Positions 54,787-63,572 of a stretch of 64,000 nt of DNA are shown here, one piece after another. Under the pieces are notes generated by a model. That model saw only the letters and a list, made by a program, of their open reading frames with translations. It was not told the origin of the DNA and did no database searches. Location of the stretch: positions 62,001 through 126,000 of the forward strand of contig BTTE01000001.1 in NCBI GenBank assembly GCA_036244975.1, written 5' to 3'. The translations under genes and the position numbers were made by a program. The first letter of the stretch is position 1, and the number at the start of each line of letters is the position of its first letter. Source of the stretch: Sulfidibacterium sp036244975. GTDB taxonomy: Bacteria > Bacteroidota > Bacteroidia > Bacteroidales > F082.

Positions 54787-55554
54787 TCAGGCTACGACTT
54801 CAAACAACCGGGTGAGTAAGACAAAATCGGAAACAGTTAACTGCTCAGCCCGCCGGTCCAGCAAAGAATGCTCAAATTCAATTTTTCCGAAAAGCGGCTT
54901 CAACGCATTACGCAGCATTTTTCTTCGCTGTCCGAAAGCGGTTTTTACCACTTTGTAAAACAGGCTTTCATCACAATTGAGTGAGATAGTTTTGTTTCGC
55001 CGAAGCCGGATAACCGCAGATTTTACTTTGGGCGGCGGGAAAAATACCGTTTCATTGACGGGAAAACAGTATTCGATGTCGTACCAGCTTTGCAACAGCA
55101 CGCTCAGAATTCCATAAGTCTTGCTTCCGGGTGGGGCAACAATACGTTCGGCTACCTCTTTTTGTATCATCCCCACCACTTCGGGGATACGGTTCCTGTT
55201 TTCCAGCACCTTAAAGAATATCTGACTCGAAATATTGTAAGGAAAATTTCCGATAAGGGCAAAAGAAGCAGGAAACAACCCGGGCAAATCACTTTTTAAA
55301 AAATCGGCTTCAAGAATACGAAGCCGTTCATCGGTAAAATGGCTGTTCAAATACTCCACCGACTCCGCGTCAATCTCAATCAAAGTGAGTTCGGAAAGAT
55401 TTTCCCTTTCGAGAAGCAATTGTGTTAAGATACCGGTTCCGGGACCAATTTCGCAGACCGCAGTGAAATCTTTATTGAGACAGGCGGTAATCTTCCGGGC
55501 AATGTTGGTATCTTTCAGAAAATGCTGACCCAGATGTTTTTTTGGCCTGACCAT
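54787..55554 (-). CDS. rsmA: 16S rRNA dimethyladenosine transferase RsmA (KsgA)
   Basis: Dimethylates the two adjacent adenines of the helix 45 loop of 16S rRNA during 30S maturation. The 255 residues contain the N-terminal KKHLGQHFLKD, the AdoMet motif EIGPGTGILTQLL, the catalytic NFPYNIS and the conserved FGQRRKMLRNALK. It starts 14 bases after the serS stop, in a likely operon. Confidence 0.97.
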   Translation of the reverse strand: MVRPKKHLGQHFLKDTNIARKITACLNKDFTAVCEIGPGTGILTQLLLERENLSELTLIEIDAESVEYLNSHFTDERLRILEADFLKSDLPGLFPASFALIGNFPYNISSQIFFKVLENRNRIPEVVGMIQKEVAERIVAPPGSKTYGILSVLLQSWYDIEYCFPVNETVFFPPPKVKSAVIRLRRNKTISLNCDESLFYKVVKTAFGQRRKMLRNALKPLFGKIEFEHSLLDRRAEQLTVSDFVLLTRLFEVVA

Positions 55555-55568
55555 GAAGCGGTAAATAA

Positions 55569-56840
55569 TTAATTGATAATATCAAAACCTGTATAGCTTT
55601 GCAAAGCTTTGGGAATCTTAATTCCGTCCGGTGTCTGGTTGTTTTCCAGCAATGCAGCCACAATCCGCGGCAGCGCCAGTGCACTGCCGTTGAGGGTGTG
55701 TGCCAAACGTATTTTTCCATCTTTTCCTTTGAAACGCAATTTCATCCGGTTGGCCTGGTAATTTTCAAAATTGGAAACAGAACTCACCTCAAGCCATCGT
55801 TTTTGTGCTCCGGAATAGACTTCAAAGTCAAATGTTAAAGCCGCGGTAAAACTCAGGTCGCCGCCGCAAAGCCGCAAAATACGAAATGGCAACTCCAGTT
55901 TACGTAACAACCCGGCCACATACTCTTTCATTACTTCCAGTGTTTCATAGGATTTTCCGGGATGCTGAATCTGTACAATCTCCACTTTATCAAACTGATG
56001 TAACCGGTTCAATCCGCGGACATCTTTGCCGTACGAACCGGCTTCGCGCCGGAAGCAGCTGGAATAAGCCACATTTTTTACAGGGAGGTCTCCCTCTTTC
56101 AAAATCACGTTGCGATAGATGTTGGTCAGCGGTACCTCCGCCGTAGGAATCAGGTAAAGCTTGTCGAGACCAGCAAAATACATCTGCCCTTCCTTATCCG
56201 GAAGCTGGCCGGTACCAAATCCGGAAGCCTCGTTCACCATCAACGGTGGTTGATACTCCAGATATCCGGCATCGATAGCTTCATCCAAAAAGAAATTGAT
56301 GAGTGCCCGTTGCAGCCGTGCTCCTTTTCCGCGGTAAAACGGAAAACCGGCACCGGTAACTTTACTGCCCAAATCAAAATCAATAATCTTATATTTGTCT
56401 GCTAACTCCCAGTGCGGAAGCGCGTTTTCGGGAAGACCGGGCAAGTCGCCTTCCGCATAAATCTGCTCATTATCTGCATCACTTTTACCGCACGGAACCG
56501 AAGGATGCGGCACATTGGGAAGCTCCACCAGCTTTGCATTGAGCGCCACAACAATGCGTTCAGCCTGCTCCGACAACGCTTTCGCCTGCTCTTTCAACGA
56601 CAAAGATTCCTTGCGTACAGCCTCGGCTTTCTCCTTTTCCCCCGATTTAAAATAGCGGCCAATTTCTTTTGCCAGTTGTTTCGCCCGTGCCAGCGTATCG
56701 TCCAGCGTTTTCTGATTTGTGCGGCGTTGCCGGTCAAGGTCAATAATTTCTTCAACAAGCGAAGCAGCATCAAAATTTTTTACGGTCAGGCGTTCAATTA
56801 CCTCTTCTTTGTTTTCCCTGATTCTTTGCAGTTCAAGCAT
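55569..56840 (-). CDS. serS: Seryl-tRNA synthetase
   Basis: Charges tRNA-Ser. The start at MLELQRIRE (56840) gives 423 residues, the normal length. The N-terminal coiled-coil arm that grips the tRNA long arm spans about 25-100. Class II motif 2 is FRREAGSYGKDVRGLNRLHQ, and motif 3 is near the C-terminus (LNGSALALPRIVAALLE). It is the first gene of serS-rsmA-uvrC. Confidence 0.97.
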   Translation of the reverse strand: MLELQRIRENKEEVIERLTVKNFDAASLVEEIIDLDRQRRTNQKTLDDTLARAKQLAKEIGRYFKSGEKEKAEAVRKESLSLKEQAKALSEQAERIVVALNAKLVELPNVPHPSVPCGKSDADNEQIYAEGDLPGLPENALPHWELADKYKIIDFDLGSKVTGAGFPFYRGKGARLQRALINFFLDEAIDAGYLEYQPPLMVNEASGFGTGQLPDKEGQMYFAGLDKLYLIPTAEVPLTNIYRNVILKEGDLPVKNVAYSSCFRREAGSYGKDVRGLNRLHQFDKVEIVQIQHPGKSYETLEVMKEYVAGLLRKLELPFRILRLCGGDLSFTAALTFDFEVYSGAQKRWLEVSSVSNFENYQANRMKLRFKGKDGKIRLAHTLNGSALALPRIVAALLENNQTPDGIKIPKALQSYTGFDIIN

Positions 56841-56855
56841 AAGTAAAAGTTTTTG

Positions 56856-56863
56856 CAAAGATA
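56856..56863 (-). promoter_or_regulatory. -7 element of the serS operon
   Basis: TATCTTTG on the minus strand (56863-56856), exact consensus, 15 bases before the ATG, implying a very short leader. Confidence 0.5.
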
Positions 56864-56969
56864 AACAGGATTAATCCATAAAAAATAGTAGCAGAAAGTT
56901 TTTCACTAAATAATATTTTTCCGGACGGCAAGGGAAGATGATGAACGAAATAAGAAGTAAACAGTGAAA

Positions 56970-57013
56970 AATGACAACCGTTTGACCATTGAATGACAAT
57001 CGCTTGACAATTG
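56970..57013. repeat. Two tandem copies of a 22-bp unit
   Basis: Two adjacent copies (56970-56991 and 56992-57013) starting AATGACAA and ending ATTG agree at 19 of 22 positions, in the spacer between the divergent serS and HsdR-N-like genes. Confidence 0.6.
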
Positions 57014-57106
57014 TTTGAAACAAAGGAACGCTTCATTATCTCAAACCACTACTTTGCCAACACTGAAATTTCTCTACTTTTACCTTCATTAATAAAAAAT
57101 ACAGGT

Positions 57107-57556
57107 ATGCAACTCAAATTGCCGGCTTACGAGGTAAAAATCAGAGAGAACGGAACAAAGGGAAAAGAAATCTTCGACACTTTCCGAAAAAAATATATCC
57201 GGTTGACACCCGAAGAGTGGGTACGTCAGCATTTTCTGCATTTTTTGTGTAACGAGATGCACTATCCGGCGTCGCTTATGCGTGTGGAAAAAAGTCTGAT
57301 AATTAATGGTATGCCCCGCCGTTTTGATGCCGTTGTTTATAAAAAAGATGGAACGCCCACCCTGTTAATTGAATTTAAAGCGCCGGAAATAAAGCTGAGT
57401 CAGGCTGTTTTTGACCAGGTTGCTACCTATAATCTCGCTGTTCGTGCCGACTATCTCATTATTAGCAACGGGCTCTCCCATTACTGTTGTAAAATGGATT
57501 ATGAAAAACATCGTTATCATTTTTTGCGCAACATACCTGATTTTACTGATTTATAA
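57107..57556 (+). CDS. Stand-alone HsdR N-terminal-like nuclease-fold protein
   Basis: The ATG at 57107 gives 149 residues; the longer open frame passes through the promoter-like TACTTTTA near 57075. The protein resembles the N-terminal domain of type I restriction subunit HsdR. The PD-(D/E)XK residues are in place: Asp74 in RRFDAVVY and Glu89-x-Lys91 in LLIEFKAP, with QVATYNLAVRADYLIISNG behind. No helicase, specificity or methylation genes accompany it, so it is not a type I system. Such short proteins recur in Bacteroidota without a known role. Confidence 0.82.
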   Translation: MQLKLPAYEVKIRENGTKGKEIFDTFRKKYIRLTPEEWVRQHFLHFLCNEMHYPASLMRVEKSLIINGMPRRFDAVVYKKDGTPTLLIEFKAPEIKLSQAVFDQVATYNLAVRADYLIISNGLSHYCCKMDYEKHRYHFLRNIPDFTDL

Positions 57557-57638
57557 TAGATTACCCGTTTTTATTTTGTCTAAATAAAAAAAATGATTTC
57601 CTTTGCAACAAAATTCCTTTTGGAATACTAAAAAGTTA

Positions 57639-57646
57639 TAAATTTG
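57639..57646 (+). promoter_or_regulatory. -7 element of the 57.7-60.4 kb gene group
   Basis: TAAATTTG, exact consensus, 18 bases before the ATG at 57665. Confidence 0.5.
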
Positions 57647-57664
57647 TGCATAAATTTTTATGGT

Positions 57665-58264
57665 ATGAAAAAGACAATCCTTCAAATTATTTTGATAGTT
57701 ACAGCTATAGGCTTAGCTTATTATACTTATGCAAGTATTATGGAGCCTGTCAACTTTAACAAAGAAAAAAGAGCTCGTGAAAAATTGGTGATTCAATATC
57801 TTAAGGATATCCGTTCGGCAGAGTTTATTTACAAACAGCTTAACAACAGATATACCGGTTCGTTTGATACGCTGATTCATTTTGTGGACAGTGTAAAAAT
57901 TCCTGTGGTAAAAATGATTCCCGATCCTAATGACACCACTTATACCCTCACCATTAACGATACGGTAGGATATGTAAGAGTAGCTGATTCTTTGTTCAAA
58001 AACCAACCCGGTTTTGATTACAACAAGATTAACCTTGTACCGTTTTCTAACGGTGACAAGTTTTCTATTAAGGCAGGTGTAATAAAAAAAGGTGGCGTAA
58101 AAGTTAACGTTTTTGAAGTAAAGACGCCTTTCACCAGTTACCTGAAAGGAATGGATAAGCAACTTATTATCAACCTTATTGCCAGCCGAAAGGAATTAAA
58201 AAAATATCCCGGACTGAAGGTGGGGTCTATGACCGAGCCATCCACAGATGGCAACTGGGAATAA
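57665..58264 (+). CDS. Membrane-anchored protein of unknown function
   Basis: Starting at MKKTILQ (57665), the 199-residue protein has one N-terminal membrane helix (about 4-26) followed by a soluble domain. This has a helix (NFNKEKRAREKLVIQYLKDI) and beta strands (DTLIHFVDSV, VKVNVFEVKTPF). The helix-then-sheet order resembles a pilin-like fold, but this is only a visual impression. It is the first gene of a tight plus-strand group with the DUF3822 gene (11-base gap), rsmD and a hydrolase gene. Confidence 0.78.
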   Translation: MKKTILQIILIVTAIGLAYYTYASIMEPVNFNKEKRAREKLVIQYLKDIRSAEFIYKQLNNRYTGSFDTLIHFVDSVKIPVVKMIPDPNDTTYTLTINDTVGYVRVADSLFKNQPGFDYNKINLVPFSNGDKFSIKAGVIKKGGVKVNVFEVKTPFTSYLKGMDKQLIINLIASRKELKKYPGLKVGSMTEPSTDGNWE

Positions 58265-58275
58265 TACCTGGCATT

Positions 58276-59148
58276 ATGCCATTAAGTATTAAACCACATA
58301 TCAGCTACCTCGACAAATCTTTTAAAGAGTTACACACACGTTCGTATATCATGGCCATGCAAATCAACATGCATGGTTTTACTTTTTCCCTTTATAATCC
58401 GGATAAGAATAAATATATCGGTTTACAGCAATATCTTTTCGGCGAGAAAAAGACCCCGGCCGACTTCCCTCTTCTTTTCGATATTGTTCTGAACGAATAC
58501 CCCTGGTTTGCATATCCATTCATGGATTTTTATTGTCTGATTCAGAATAGCTTTAATACACTCATTCCGCTTCCTCTTTTCAACAAACAGCACAAAAACC
58601 TCTACCTCGGTTTTAACCATCCTTTTCAGGAAAACCACCGGATTGTTTATGATGAACTGAAAAATACCGGGTCGGCAAATGTTTATTACATGGCTAATCC
58701 TCTCGCCGAAAAGGTGAAAGAATTCTGGCCTAACGCGCGAATTGCTCACTACTCCACAGCGCTTATAGAAAGCCTTACAGTCAATTTTAAAAATAAATTT
58801 GACGAAAACAGCCTGTTTCTCGATGTCCACGAAGAAAGTTTCGATTTGGTTTATTTTAAGGAAAACCGTCTGTTTTATACCAATAACTTTCTTTACTACA
58901 CCAAAGAAGATTTCACTTACTTCCTGCTTTCATCCATGGAACAACTTACCCTGAATCCTGAAGAAGTACGGTTAATACTTATGGGTAAAATTGATAAAAA
59001 CGACGAAAATTATCAGCTTATCTATCAATACATCAGGAAAATAGAATTTATAGGAGATAATAAAAACTTTCATTACTCTTACGTACTTGATGATTTGAGA
59101 CGGCACAACTACTACACACTTTTTAATGTGTTGCAATGCGAATTATAG
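58276..59148 (+). CDS. DUF3822-family protein
   Basis: The 290-residue protein corresponds to DUF3822, a Bacteroidota family of unknown function. The segments LYLGFNHPFQENHRIVYDEL and HYSTALIESLTVNFKN, with strand-rich flanks, give it the look of an actin-like ATPase relic (type IV pilus PilM class), but no nucleotide-binding motif is clear. Its last 13 bases overlap the rsmD start, and the combination with rsmD recurs in the phylum to my knowledge. Confidence 0.8.
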   Translation: MPLSIKPHISYLDKSFKELHTRSYIMAMQINMHGFTFSLYNPDKNKYIGLQQYLFGEKKTPADFPLLFDIVLNEYPWFAYPFMDFYCLIQNSFNTLIPLPLFNKQHKNLYLGFNHPFQENHRIVYDELKNTGSANVYYMANPLAEKVKEFWPNARIAHYSTALIESLTVNFKNKFDENSLFLDVHEESFDLVYFKENRLFYTNNFLYYTKEDFTYFLLSSMEQLTLNPEEVRLILMGKIDKNDENYQLIYQYIRKIEFIGDNKNFHYSYVLDDLRRHNYYTLFNVLQCEL

Positions 59149-59681
59149 CCGGAAAATATAAAAGCCGGAAAATTACCCCCCCGAAAAATCTACCGGTACG
59201 CCCCACCACCGACCGGGCAAGAGAAAGCCTGTTTAATGTTTTAAATAACCTGGTTGATTTCAGGGAAATTACGGCCTTAGATTTGTTTTCCGGAACCGGT
59301 GCTATTTCGTTCGAACTGGTTTCGCGCGGATGCAACGAGGTTACTGCCGTAGATCAAAACCGCCAGTGTGTGGAATGGATCCGCAACGCCACCAAAAATT
59401 TCCAAATAGAAAACCTGCAGATCAGGCAGGCCGACAGTTTCCGGTTTATGACGCAAAGTCCCCAAAAATATCATTTGATTTTTGCCGACCCTCCTTACAA
59501 TATGAACCGCATTGAAGACATCAGCCGGCAGGTTTTCAAAAACGACCTTTTAAAAGAAGACGGCTGGCTCGTGATAGAACATCCTAAGGAAATTGATTTC
59601 TCAGAACAGCAGTATTTTTCCGGTCACCGGAAATACGGAAAAGTTAATTTTAGCTTTTTTCATTTTGTAAACAATGGATAA
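59136..59681 (+). CDS. rsmD: 16S rRNA (guanine-966 N2)-methyltransferase RsmD
   Basis: Methylates G966 of 16S rRNA. The 181 residues contain the opening MRIIAGKYKSRKI and RPTTDRARESLFNVL. The AdoMet motif is DLFSGTGAISFE, and the N-methyltransferase motif is FADPPYN. It overlaps the DUF3822 gene by 13 bases and the following hydrolase gene by 8, so translation of the three is coupled. Confidence 0.96.
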   Translation: MRIIAGKYKSRKITPPKNLPVRPTTDRARESLFNVLNNLVDFREITALDLFSGTGAISFELVSRGCNEVTAVDQNRQCVEWIRNATKNFQIENLQIRQADSFRFMTQSPQKYHLIFADPPYNMNRIEDISRQVFKNDLLKEDGWLVIEHPKEIDFSEQQYFSGHRKYGKVNFSFFHFVNNG

Positions 59682-60375
59682 AAGACTTTCGAATAAAAAG
59701 ACCCTCGCGCAAATTTTCTTTTTCACCGGGCTGGGAGCGGACGAAAGAGCCTTCTCGCAACTCGAAGTTCAAACATCGCTCCCAAAAATCCATGTTGCCT
59801 GGCTGAAACCACAAAGAAAAGAAACGCTTCCGGCCTATTGCCGCCGTTTGATAAAACATTACAAAATAAAAAACGGGGATGTCCTTATCGGACTCTCTTT
59901 TGGCGGACTGGTAGTTACCGAAATCAACAAGCTGATAAAACCGGCGCTGAGCATTCTTATTTCCAGCGTATCCACACGGAAGGAACTGCCACTGCTCTAC
60001 CGGATAGCCGGACGGTTAAACCTGCATAATCTCATTCCGAAATCCTCCCTGAACAAACCAAACCGGTTGAAATATTATTTTTTCAGCCTGAAAAAACCTG
60101 CACAAAAGCAGCTGTTTGATGACATTATCACCGACGCAGATCCGGATTTTGATCAATGGGCAATTGAGAAAATTGTTCACTGGAAAAATAGCAAAAGACC
60201 GGAAAATCTTTACAAAATAAACGGCTCCTCCGACCGGATTATACCTGTTCGCAAAGCTTCTTCCGATTTTGTTATCGAGGGCGGCAGTCATTTCCTGACA
60301 TGGGAAAATGCTGATGCCGTTTCAGAGATTATCCGTCAGTTGCTGGAAAAAAACGGATTTGAAACAAAGAAATAA
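59674..60375 (+). CDS. Alpha/beta hydrolase
   Basis: The 233-residue protein has the oxyanion region FFTGLGADERAF and the nucleophile elbow GLSFGG (Ser about 75). The acid lies probably in INGSSDRIIP and the catalytic His in GGSHFLTW. The substrate is unknown. It overlaps rsmD by 8 bases and is the last gene of the group. The alternative reading, a non-catalytic paralogue, is less likely since all three triad positions are filled. Confidence 0.85.
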   Translation: MDKRLSNKKTLAQIFFFTGLGADERAFSQLEVQTSLPKIHVAWLKPQRKETLPAYCRRLIKHYKIKNGDVLIGLSFGGLVVTEINKLIKPALSILISSVSTRKELPLLYRIAGRLNLHNLIPKSSLNKPNRLKYYFFSLKKPAQKQLFDDIITDADPDFDQWAIEKIVHWKNSKRPENLYKINGSSDRIIPVRKASSDFVIEGGSHFLTWENADAVSEIIRQLLEKNGFETKK

Positions 60376-60447
60376 CGCCTTATTTTTTTCTGACAAACCC
60401 GGCTAACCGGAAATTTTATACCTTTACTTTCTGTTAATTCCATAATT

Positions 60448-62010
60448 ATGAACAGAGACCTGAATTTAGAAAAGCTAAAAAAAACACCTCTTTGGGATGT
60501 TATTGTTATTGGTGGTGGTGCTACCGGGTTAGGGACTGCCGTGGATGCCACTACCCGCGGATTTAAAACCCTGCTGCTCGAGCAGGCCGATTTTGCCAAA
60601 GGGACTTCCAGCCGGAGTACGAAACTGGTTCATGGTGGCGTTCGTTATCTCGCCCAGGGCGATATTTCGCTGGTTCTCGAAGCGCTGAAAGAGCGCGGAC
60701 TCTTACGCCAAAATGCTCCACATCTTGTTCGTAATCAGGCATTTATTATTCCAACATACGAATGGTGGGATGGTCCTTTTTATACCATTGGGCTGAAAGT
60801 GTATGATATGATGTCGGGCAAACTGGGACTGGGACCTTCCGAACGGGTGAACACGGAAGCCGTTACCAAAGCCATTCCCAACCTGAAAAAAGAAGGACTA
60901 AACGGAGGAGTCATCTATTATGACGGTCAGTTTGACGATGCCCGTCTCGCCATCAGCCTGGCACAAACTTTAGAAGACAACCGCGGAACCGCCCTTAACT
61001 ATTGCAGGGTAACCGGCATTTTGAAAGACAAAATGGGCTTTGTGGACGGAGTAACCGTTTTAGATACCGAAAATAATGAAGTTTACGAGATCAGGGGAAA
61101 AGCCGTAGTGAATGCCACCGGCGTTTTCGCCGACAGCATCATCCAAATGGATCATCCCGAAACAAAAAAAACCATTGTCCCTTCGCAAGGAGTTCATATC
61201 ATCCTCGACAAGAAGTTTCTGCAGGGCGACACGGCCATCATGATCCCCAAAACGCCCGACGGACGTGTACTGTTTGCCGTGCCATGGCACGGCAAAGTAG
61301 TGGTAGGCACCACCGATACCCTCATGGACGAAATCAGTCTGGAACCACGGGCTTTGCCTGAAGAAATTGATTTTATCCTGAATACAGCCGGCGAATATCT
61401 GGTTTATCCTCCCAAGAGATCCGATGTGCGTAGCGTTTTTGCCGGTCTCCGTCCGCTGGCAGCACCGGAGGAAGAAGGCGAAAAAACCAAAGAAATCTCC
61501 AGAAGTCATAAAATCATCATCTCCCCCACCGGACTGCTGACTATCATCGGCGGAAAATGGACTACCTACCGGAAAATGGGAGAAGACGTCATTGAAAAAG
61601 CTATTCTCATCGGCGGTCTTGAAGAAACGCCTTCGGTAACAGACAACATGCCTATCCACGGATATGTAAAAAGCTTTGACGATAAGGATCCGCTGTACTA
61701 CTACGGTTCGGACAGAGACAAAATAAAAGCACTTGCACTGAAAGACCAAACTATGACAGAGCCGCTGGTTGAAGGATTTCCCTATACCAAAGCGGAGGTG
61801 GTCTGGGCCGTACGTGAAGAGATGGCACGAACAGTAGAGGATTTCCTGGCACGTCGCAGTCGGTTTTTGCTTTTAGATGCCCGTAAAAGCATGGAAGCAG
61901 CACCCGCAGCGGCCAAAATTATAGCCGAAGAATTGGGCTTCAGGCGCCGCTGGCAACGGGAGCAGATAGAAAAATACACCACGCTGGCCAAAGGCTATAT
62001 TTTGGAATAA
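60448..62010 (+). CDS. glpD: Glycerol-3-phosphate dehydrogenase, FAD-dependent
   Basis: Oxidises sn-glycerol 3-phosphate to dihydroxyacetone phosphate and feeds electrons to quinone. The 520-residue flavoprotein has the FAD motif VIGGGATGLGTAVDA (about 20-34). The GlpD signature SSRSTKLVHGGVRYLAQGD and a C-terminal DAO_C domain follow. A TACCTTTA at 60419-60426 is a near match to the -7 box. glpK follows after 37 bases in the same orientation. Confidence 0.95.
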   Translation: MNRDLNLEKLKKTPLWDVIVIGGGATGLGTAVDATTRGFKTLLLEQADFAKGTSSRSTKLVHGGVRYLAQGDISLVLEALKERGLLRQNAPHLVRNQAFIIPTYEWWDGPFYTIGLKVYDMMSGKLGLGPSERVNTEAVTKAIPNLKKEGLNGGVIYYDGQFDDARLAISLAQTLEDNRGTALNYCRVTGILKDKMGFVDGVTVLDTENNEVYEIRGKAVVNATGVFADSIIQMDHPETKKTIVPSQGVHIILDKKFLQGDTAIMIPKTPDGRVLFAVPWHGKVVVGTTDTLMDEISLEPRALPEEIDFILNTAGEYLVYPPKRSDVRSVFAGLRPLAAPEEEGEKTKEISRSHKIIISPTGLLTIIGGKWTTYRKMGEDVIEKAILIGGLEETPSVTDNMPIHGYVKSFDDKDPLYYYGSDRDKIKALALKDQTMTEPLVEGFPYTKAEVVWAVREEMARTVEDFLARRSRFLLLDARKSMEAAPAAAKIIAEELGFRRRWQREQIEKYTTLAKGYILE

Positions 62011-62047
62011 ACCCGGAAAAACATTTCCTTTTTTTAAAAAACTTACC

Positions 62048-63532
62048 ATGAGGAAAAACTACATTCTTGCATTGGACCAGGGAACCACCAGCTCACGTGC
62101 CATTATTTATGACCATGCGGGGAAAATACGGGCAATGGCACAGAAAGAGTTCCGGCAAATTTTTCCCAAACCCGGATTTGTGGAACATGATCCCATGGAA
62201 ATCTATAGCTCACAAATTAGTGTAGCCGCTGAAGTGCTGGCTCAGATGGAGATTCATGATAACGCCATTGCTGCAATCGGCATCACCAACCAGCGTGAGA
62301 CAACCATCGTCTGGAACCGGAAAACCGGAAAACCGGTGTACAACGCCATCGTGTGGCAGGACAGGCGGACTTCGTCTTATTGCGATCAGTTAAAAAAAGA
62401 GGGCCTTCAGAGCCTGATAGCCGGAAAAACAGGATTGGAAATTGATGCTTATTTCTCGGCAACCAAAATCAAATGGATTCTCGACAACGTCCCCGGAGCA
62501 CGCAAAACCGCCGAAAAAGGAGAGCTGGCTTTCGGCACCGTAGACAGTTGGCTCATCTGGAACCTGAGCAATGGTAAAGCCCACCTGACCGATATCTCCA
62601 ATGCTTCGCGAACCATGCTCTACAACATCCACACCATGAAGTGGGACGAAGATTTGATCCGGCTTTTTGATATCCCGGCCTCTATGCTTCCCGAAGTAAA
62701 AGCCAATAGCACATACTTTGCCGACACCTCCGATCTGATTTTTTCGTCAAAAATTCCTATCAGCGGGGTAGCCGGCGACCAGCAGGCAGCGCTGTTCGGG
62801 CAGATGTGCGTCCACAAAGAAATGGTGAAAAACACTTATGGAACCGGATGTTTTATCATGCTCAATACCGGAAACAAAGCCGTCCGGTCAAAAAACAGGA
62901 TGCTCACCACCATTGCCTGGCAGCTGCGTGGAGAAACCACTTACGCGTTAGAAGGCAGCGTTTTTGTGGGCGGCGCTGTCGTTCAATGGCTTCGCGACGG
63001 ATTGCAACTTATTAAAACAGCACAATCCAGTGAAAAACTGGCGCTTTCGGTGGAAAATACGGGAGGCATTGTTTTCGTACCTGCTTTTACCGGACTGGGG
63101 GCGCCACACTGGAAACAGGATGCGCGGGGAATGATTTACGGCATTACCCGCGGAACAACCCGGGCACATATCACACGTGCAGCGCTGGAATCCATTGCTT
63201 ACCAAAGCTATGATGTTATAAAAGCCATGCAACAGGATGCCGGCTTTGCCGTTGAAAATCTGCGTGTCGATGGTGGTGCGGCAGCCAACAATTTCCTTAT
63301 GCAAATACAGGCAGATATTTTGCAAACCAACGTCCAAAGACCCGTAGTACTGGAAAGCACATCACTTGGAGTAGCCTATTTTGCAGGACTTGCCGTCGGC
63401 TTTTGGCAAGATGTGCAGGAAATTGAAAGGCAGTGGGAGATAGAAAAAGAATTCGTTCCCACCCAATCTCCCGAAGTTGTTGAAAAGGGTATCGAAGTCT
63501 GGCACGAAGCGGTACGGAAAGTTTTACAATAG
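62048..63532 (+). CDS. glpK: Glycerol kinase
   Basis: Phosphorylates glycerol to sn-glycerol 3-phosphate, the substrate of GlpD. The 494 residues carry the phosphate-1 motif LALDQGTTSSRA (about 7-18). Also visible are GITNQRETT, VAGDQQAALFGQ and the FGGY signature regions GTGCFIMLNTG and VDGGAAANNFLMQ. Length is normal. No glycerol facilitator gene (glpF) is inside the window. Confidence 0.97.
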   Translation: MRKNYILALDQGTTSSRAIIYDHAGKIRAMAQKEFRQIFPKPGFVEHDPMEIYSSQISVAAEVLAQMEIHDNAIAAIGITNQRETTIVWNRKTGKPVYNAIVWQDRRTSSYCDQLKKEGLQSLIAGKTGLEIDAYFSATKIKWILDNVPGARKTAEKGELAFGTVDSWLIWNLSNGKAHLTDISNASRTMLYNIHTMKWDEDLIRLFDIPASMLPEVKANSTYFADTSDLIFSSKIPISGVAGDQQAALFGQMCVHKEMVKNTYGTGCFIMLNTGNKAVRSKNRMLTTIAWQLRGETTYALEGSVFVGGAVVQWLRDGLQLIKTAQSSEKLALSVENTGGIVFVPAFTGLGAPHWKQDARGMIYGITRGTTRAHITRAALESIAYQSYDVIKAMQQDAGFAVENLRVDGGAAANNFLMQIQADILQTNVQRPVVLESTSLGVAYFAGLAVGFWQDVQEIERQWEIEKEFVPTQSPEVVEKGIEVWHEAVRKVLQ

Positions 63533-63572
63533 CAACAAAAGAAGAAGTTATAATATTCTTGTTTTAAACGTT

